Notes under the pieces: model-generated
Databases searched by the model: none
What the model was told of the DNA's origin: nothing
The model's input: the letters and a program-made list of their open reading frames with translations, nothing else
In this document: positions 57,660 through 64,000 of the stretch, piece by piece
Position numbering within the stretch: the stretch's first letter is position 1
Layout of the letters: each line of letters begins with the position of its first letter
Made by a program: the position numbers and the translations under genes
Assembly (NCBI GenBank): GCA_033439265.1
Contig: JAVTVX010000010.1
Location: forward strand, 11,516,001 to 11,580,000
Reading direction: 5' to 3'
DNA: 64,000 bases
From: Dillenia suffruticosa
Taxonomy: Eukaryota; Streptophyta; Magnoliopsida; Dilleniales; Dilleniaceae

Positions 57660-60600
57660 GGAAAACGTGAAGTCTGGTCCGGTCTTATTAGTAGACCCCA
57701 GAACCAGAACCCTTTATTTGGTAAACTAGTAGACGCCAGAATTCAGCATTTCGTATGTTATTATTTGTTTTTATTTTTAGTAAGTATAATTTTTATTTTT
57801 TATTTTAGAAAGACTTTTATCTCTTTCAAGCCAATAAAGAAAATTATGGGTAAAATGTATTTCACCCTTCGTAACATTTTTTTTTTTGGTTTTCCAATAG
57901 AAAATCACAAGGATTTTTTTTTTATATTATACTTACTTATATTTAAAATTATATTTTAATTAATCTGATTCAGAATTTACAGTAATCGATTAAGAGATTA
58001 CCCGTCCAATATAATTTGCTTCATGTCTAAATCACGAGTCGAATTTAAAATTTTAATTAAAAAATCTAATATCATATTTTACTAGATTAATTGATCATCG
58101 GTAGAAAATCTTTCTAATAAAATGTCAAATTAGTATCTAACCTATTCATAATAATTATTTTTAAAAAGCCATTTTCATAGCCCATCAAAAATTTAAATTA
58201 ATTAAATAATATATTAATGAAAGCAAATTGATTCGATTTATTATTATATTTAAAATCTATCATATACAGAAACTATGCACTAATTGATGTACTAATTGAT
58301 AATTTAGTATTAATGGAATATAATACTTTTCTCTATCTTTAATATTTGGTATCAATTATCAATATTAACAATATCGAAAAACTCTTACCAATTTAATAAA
58401 TAAAATTAATTATAGATTAAAATTCTTAATATAACACAGAATCAATCTCAAAAGAATTCAAATCCTAAGCATCGAATGAAAACTCTTAAATCCCATATAT
58501 ATAGTTCCATTTTTGGAGACTTTTTCTTTTGGTAATTCTTTTCAACAATAAATAGCATTGTCCAACATAAAAGAAAAAATGGAAAAAAAATTACAAGTTT
58601 TATCTCTTGCATAAATTATTTTAATTTATTATCTCTTTATGATATTCATTTTTTATTTTCTTTTTATTTGTTTTATTATTTGTTGGTTTTCTAGAAGGCC
58701 TAAGATTCCCATTTCCAACCACAGGGGATAAGGACATACCCTCTTTGTTCAATTCAAGAGTCCTTATTTTTGTGGTTTGAGATTACATAATTGCCCTCCA
58801 TTTAATGGGTATCATTTTTTTTTTTATCATTTTCAAAATAAAAACTAAAAAAGAATCATCAATATGAGCTTTAATAATTTAATAATTTATTAGTTTACTA
58901 AATTTACTATTTTTTAACTATAAAAAAGGAAAATAATGAATAAAATTTTAAATTTTAATTAATTCTAATATATTTTTCCCTAATTACTTGGTATACATAC
59001 GTAAGCTGCACATTGATTTCCGTGGATTCCCTCCGGACAATTGCTTTGTAACTGATGCAAAGTCCTCGTGCGTTTAGCACGCTGATTGGTCGGTCAAACG
59101 TACGAGCGCGAGCAATCCGAGGAGAAAAGTAAAATAAAAGAAAATTGCGGTTAAATTCGGATAAAATATAATGAATTTAATTGAGAAAAATATAAAAAAT
59201 AATATACAGAATGATTTTATTTTTTGTTAGCTCTCTCTTTTTAACCGTATTTCCGAATCTATACTCCGATTAGATTTACAATAACCGGGCTATCTCCGTG
59301 ACGTAATTTATTTTATATTTAAATCACGAGTCAAATTCAAAATTTTAATAAAAAAATTTAACATTATATTTTATTAAATCAATTTATAATTAGTGTTTTT
59401 TTTATAAGTTTATAAATATGATAAATAAATTAAATAATAAGAAGAAAATAAGTTCATGGTTCTTCACATTTATTGCTTGAACTATTTATATAAATTCTTA
59501 GATGAATATAAATTTCTAAATTATAGCCTTTCAAATTTTCCATCCACAAAGGAATTTTACAATAAAAATACAAAAAATGGGGATTTCTATCTTTCTCTCA
59601 CTTTCTTTTATTTCCCCCAATTTTTTGTTCTTCCTAATTATGCTATGATTAGATACCTCCAAAGAACATTATATCATATCACTAATTGTCAAAATTGTGC
59701 ATGAGAATGACAGAGAAATTCTTGCTTTTTTTTGGGGGGGGGGGGATTTGGGAAAGCTTGACTCCCAAGATGCAATCAGTCTGCCTCCTTTAGTCTAGGT
59801 TTTAATAAATCATAAGTTTGAAAGTCAATAAACAATTTAATTCATTTTGAATTCTAAAACTTATATTTTTTTATTTATATTAATCGATATGTAAAATTAT
59901 ATTCTGATTAATTTGATTTGAAATTTATAATGATTTATTTAAAAATCTATTTTATGTCTAAATTATGAATAAAATTTAAAATATTAATTAAGAAATTTAA
60001 TATCATATTCTATTGTGTTGATTGGCCGTCGGTGTTTCGAGATGTATATCCAGCCTTAGGAAATCTCCCTTTTCTCCTCTCTTTTGTCGGTTGTTGCAGA
60101 GGAGCAAAGAAAAGGATACCTCAGACCTAATACTTTGTTTTTTATTTCATTGTGTTTTTTATTTAAAGATGATTAATTAATGTGATGGGGTGCTCTTTGT
60201 CCTTTAAAATCCATAATTCCTTCATCTTACTGCAAATAGATTTTCTTAACTTATTTATTTATTTATTATTATTATTATTAGAAATGAAAATCACTCTCCT
60301 TACCATACTATAGATTTTAATTTAGAACATAATATTGTGAATATGTTTTGTAAAAAGGATTATATTAACATATATCATTATTTTGATATTTTTTCTGTGA
60401 GATTCGAATCGGGTAATTCTTATGATATAATTATAAAATTAATTAAAATAATTAAAACTAAAATATATTTTCAAAAGAAAAAGTTGTCTGAGTATACATC
60501 TGTCAGATTCGTCTGTCGGACGGAAGGAGTAAATTTCAAACAAGGGGGAGCTTGAGCAAATTGAACAAATTTGAAAAATCTTGGTTGGCATTCTATTACT

Positions 60601-61544
60601 GGGGCAAGAGCCAAAAGCAGGTCGTTTGGTGAAATTACTTTTTATTTATTTTCTGGGTGGCTGCTCAACTACAAATTCCTATTCCTAACATGGTTGAAAT
60701 ACGAGTGATGCTTTTTTATTTATTCTATTTCTAATCGACAGTTTAGTGATCTTAACTCTATTTTTTTCTCTCTATGTCATATTCATACGGAACATAACTT
60801 CTTGGTGCGAATAGACAAATACCCGATTAATATTATATTAAACCAGAGTCTTGGCTTATGCGTTTATTACTTCCATTATATTTAGTATGGCCAAGTATAT
60901 GAATAGACAAATACCCAATATTGCCCCACCTGTGACATTGAATGTGTATATATTTTTTTTCTTCCAAGCTGTAAACAAGTAAGGAACATTTGTGAAGAAA
61001 AAGGAACTCAACATGAAAGATCATTTTGAAACAAAAATTTCCATATTCAACAATGTTCAGTCAAGTTCCGCAGCCAAGACTTTTGTTAATTAAAAGTCCA
61101 AATATTTGAAAATTGAATTTCTTTCTTCCACAATTTTCAATAATTTAGGAGATGCTTTTGACTGTCAAGCCATACATGGAGTAGCATTTTCCACGCAATG
61201 TTCAAAATAAATAAATAAATAAGAACAAAATAGAAATAGTTTTTCTATCTCCAACAGGCTCCCATGAATATCAAGCAGGTAAAAGTGGAGCTAATTTTCA
61301 AGTAGATGTTCAGGTGATCACAGATGTTCCAATTTCATATAGAAGATGATGCAAATGAAAGGATGAGATGTTCATAATGGTAAACAGAAGATTGACCTCC
61401 ACAACCTTGTCTAATATTTGCCCTACCAATCTATGGAGAACAAAACTTGCTATAAACACATTAGGGACAACCATCTAGTAAGGTTTGATTGTTCTCTTAC
61501 ATTGATCGGTTATATGACATAAATTATGAAATTGTACCTTCTAG
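57660..61544. other. AT-rich repeat-bearing spacer
   Basis: No gene recognised in nearly 4 kb. It includes three copies of a dispersed repeat of about 140 bp, a G homopolymer near 59734, and many A/T runs. Open frames here are short and unsupported. Confidence 0.6.
57966..60037 (+). repeat. Three dispersed copies of a repeat of about 140 bp
   Basis: Copies at about 57966-58103, 59252-59394 and 59896-60037, all in one orientation. Shared track: GATT...ATTTACA.TAA, then ATGTCTAAATCACGAGT.(A/G)AATTTAAAA, then AAAAATTTAA.AT.ATATTTTATTA, ending ATTG.TC.TCGGT in two of the three. They are strongly diverged. Possibly ends of an old transposon family; I cannot classify it. Confidence 0.65.
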
Positions 61545-62865
61545 TTACTTACAGTCAGAGGAGGCACTACTCAAAGCGCAAGAGACTTCATCTTGCTTTG
61601 ACAGTCCTCCCTTGTACTTGTACCACCTCATAAGCCCTTCATCGCTTTTTGTTTGCTGATACATGATGCACGAATCTTTCATGCATGTTATGAATTTACA
61701 CAACCCTGAAGCCCTCCAAAGAGTCTCTTCATTAAGCTCATTGAGAATGGTTTTATCCACACCACCACCATGCAATGAGATATATTGAGCACTTCTAAGT
61801 GCTTCAATTCTTCCAAGAAAACAAGTAATGCTGCCCTAGTTAGCATTGAACACCACAGGCTTAAAACCTTCAAACTTGGAATATCCATAGCTGTGGTGTT
61901 GGTGAAATTGATATCAAAAGGTCCCATCATTTTGAGCTCTGAGAAGTTCTTGCAGTTATTGGAGATTTCCTGCATAAGGTATGGAGGTTATGCTACGCGC
62001 AAGGCATTGTCAGCGATTCAAGATCTTTCCAAATTTGAATTGCCTAGCAGATTCCACCTTTTTATTTGGTTCCACGATGGCAGAACGAGTCTTTTTAGTC
62101 TTGGGCTCCTGCATACACAAGACAAACTTTTGAACTTCAACTAATTATAACCAATTTCATCTCATGAATGCAACCAACTTAAAATATCTGCACATGAAAC
62201 TAATTCAACCTCATTATGCATGAATAGGGAGGACAATCTGCCGATAAATTTCAAATGAAAACTAAGATGTATAATAACATTAGGCCTATTCATATTTGCA
62301 ACGGGCTTTGCTGAAACAATGTTTTATTTGATTTTTCCCTTCTTAATGATAAAACTAAAGAAAATGCAGAAACAGGACAATCCCACAGGTCATGCAATAG
62401 AAATGAAGAGAGAGTCAATTAAATTAATTGAAGCCTCTCAAATTTAAGAAGGGATGAGGAGCAAGAAGAAATACCTTTCTGCAGTATAAGTGAACTGATC
62501 ATCTGATAAGTACAAGTTGAAATGGAAAATCAATGTTCTTATGTTTCCTCGGCTGAGACATAGTGAGATCTTCAAGACGCGAGTCAATATCTTATCAGAC
62601 CGCTCATCTGCGTAAACATAAGGCTTTAACGGAATTTTGATGAAGTTTGATATCATAATCGTTAAATCCAGAGTATTCCAGAGCAATTCATCACAGCAAG
62701 CCAAGTGTCAAATGCTACAGACTGAGAGACGCCCAAATTCAACTCAAAGATGTTGAAACTCTGAAATATTTTGACCAGTATATCAATGCCCATCTCCTCC
62801 CAATTCCTTGCCGGAGAATGAGAATCTTCCACTTCCAGTAGCCTCAGTTTGTCAAGAGACCTACA
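61545..62865 (-). pseudogene. F-box/LRR protein pseudogene (At3g48880-like)
   Basis: A relic of an F-box/LRR gene, the substrate-adaptor class of SCF ubiquitin ligases. The F-box segment (NWEEMGIDILVKIFQSFNIFELNLGVSQ) is at about 62835-62725. A 1-nt frameshift precedes LACCDELLWNTLDLTIM and a leucine-containing block (62704-62475) ending TYTAER at a GT donor. The next exon, from 62108, begins SPRLKRLVLPSWN, then loses frame and meets stops before QEISNNCKNFSELKMMGPFD (61975-61915). A further shift at about 61775 separates LEVLNISHC from the tail CKFITCMKDSCIMYQQTKSDEGLMRWYKY (ends 61545). The pieces fit F-box/LRR-repeat proteins like At3g48880 (from memory). With at least three frameshifts and internal stops it cannot make a full protein. 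Confidence 0.82.
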
Positions 62866-63460
62866 CTAAAAAGAGAGTAAAAGAAGTACATGAACACACA
62901 TTCAACATTGTCTTCACAGCCCCATTTCATCATAATGATGGACGAAGAAGGTAAGGATACTAATGCAGCAAGCAATAGGAAAGAGGAGGGAGTAGAGGGA
63001 AGGATAGAGAGACAGATGCAAAAGAGAAAAACCTAAGCCATGATACCACCCCTCCATCTTTTGGATTTTGACATGCAACATACTTTTGCCAGCAACATCA
63101 TTAGACATTGGCTTGTAAATCAAGAATTCAATCATATGTCTTTAGGGACAACATAAGCAATGCTTTGCTTCTTCCAAATTTTAGTTTTTCTATGGACCTA
63201 ATGGTGACACAGTGGACTAAGCTGAAAAAAATGAAAATCTTGAAAGTGGAATTGTTAACATTGATCCTCTGGCCCAACAGCACCTTTGCGATAACTGTAT
63301 ATATACATGGCTTTGAACTTGTATATAATACCTTGTTGAGATTATAAAATGTATTCTATTTCTACCTACGATCCCCTGTGTCAACTCAAACCTAGTTAGC
63401 AATAACAAAGAGCATACACCATTAGATATTTTTTATGAATTCGTTCATTATCATAGTTAA
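62866..63460. other. Spacer right of the F-box pseudogene
   Basis: No family recognised in either strand. A short frame at 62914-63135 is unsupported. Confidence 0.5.
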
Positions 63461-63469
63461 AAAAATAGA

Positions 63470-63960
63470 ACTTAATACCGAATGTTGATAGAATCCAATA
63501 TTAATAGAGAAACTATCGGTCGGACCTTCATAATCTTTTATATCGGTTATAACTCACTTATACATATTTCTAATAAAATTAATATATTTCAAGAAAATTT
63601 CTTTATTTATCAGTGCATATCATAAAACGTTTCTAGGAATCCTATCGTATGTTTTTTCTAAATTGATGAATACCATATATAAGTCTATTTTTTGTACTCT
63701 ATATGTCTCAATCAAATGTCTTAACAAATAGATTACTTCTGTGGTGGATTTTCTTGACATAAATTCAAATTAATTTTGAAACACACTTATTTTCAATCTC
63801 AATCTATATCCTATCACTCTCTCATATAATTTTATAGTATGACTCATAAGTTTAATTTTTTTATAATTAGGACAATTTTGTATGTTTTCTTGATTTTTAT
63901 ATAATAGTACATATATACTCTCCCTCTATATTTGAGAATTTTAAACTTTAAGATTACAGT
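63470..63960 (-). mobile_element. Decayed RTE-like LINE reverse-transcriptase fragment
   Basis: On the minus strand, in broken frames, recognisable RT phrases occur in order: NCPNYKKIKLMSHTIKLYERVI (about 63890-63825), then a degenerate SENQFGFMP/LLRHLIETYR-like stretch, the palm phrase DLYMVFINLEKTYDRIPRNVL in decayed form (about 63685-63620), and ALINKEIFLKYINFIRNMYK (about 63610-63560). Such phrases mark plant non-LTR elements of the RTE/BovB-like type. Stops throughout show an old, dead copy. Confidence 0.75.
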
Positions 63961-64000
63961 TTATGAACACATGTTGATTTGAATTATATATATTATATTT

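Noticed and set aside
1-64000. CRISPR arrays, bacterial operons, rRNA or tRNA genes
   Set aside because: Nothing of the kind seen: tandem repeats here are two-copy duplications without spacers, and I saw no convincing tRNA A/B box pair. A tRNAscan run would settle the tRNA question.

Overview
The window is nuclear DNA from a flowering plant, most likely a woody core eudicot. Genes are AT-rich, carry GT-AG introns (several of 1-6 kb) and lie in AT-rich spacers with GA/CT microsatellites and retroelements. I cannot name the species.

Layout, left to right. 0.4-2.9 kb: a dead EMS1-type LRR receptor kinase (+). 4.9-5.9 kb: a class-B heat shock factor (-) with two perfect heat shock elements upstream. 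10.3-11.7 kb: a TMEM161-like membrane protein (-). 13.8-22.2 kb: protein phosphatase 1 inhibitor-2 (-), whose 6-kb first intron holds LINE and DNA-transposon debris. 26.5-28.7 kb: an ARFRP1/ARLB1-type small GTPase (+). 30.7-36.2 kb: a complete, apparently very young Ty3/gypsy chromovirus (-) with matching LTRs and target-site duplications. 36.2-37.4 kb: CTF8, a clamp-loader subunit (-). 38.5-45.8 kb: an MBD13-type methyl-CpG-binding protein (-). 48.3-50.6 kb: an Rpr2/Rpp21 RNase P/MRP subunit (+). 52.1-54.4 kb: two CLE signalling-peptide genes (-). 55.8-57.6 kb: a membrane steroid-binding protein, MAPR/MSBP1 type (-). 61.5-62.9 kb: an F-box/LRR pseudogene (-). 63.5-64.0 kb: a decayed RTE-like LINE (-).

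The genes are ordinary housekeeping and signalling loci and do not form a pathway. What links them is ancestry: the series PP1 inhibitor-2, ARLB1, CTF8, MBD13, MSBP1 matches, from memory, the Arabidopsis run At5g52200-At5g52240. The retrotransposon, the Rpp21 gene and the CLE pair interrupt that run here.

I found no undescribed multi-gene system. The most unusual items are a 55-bp perfect inverted copy of an Rpp21 zinc-ribbon exon 3 kb upstream of its source, the young chromovirus about 70 bp past the CTF8 stop, the tandem CLE genes with altered core residues, and the heat shock elements ahead of the HSF gene. Spliced models were built by eye from splice sites, frame continuity and remembered homologues. 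All lack transcript evidence.
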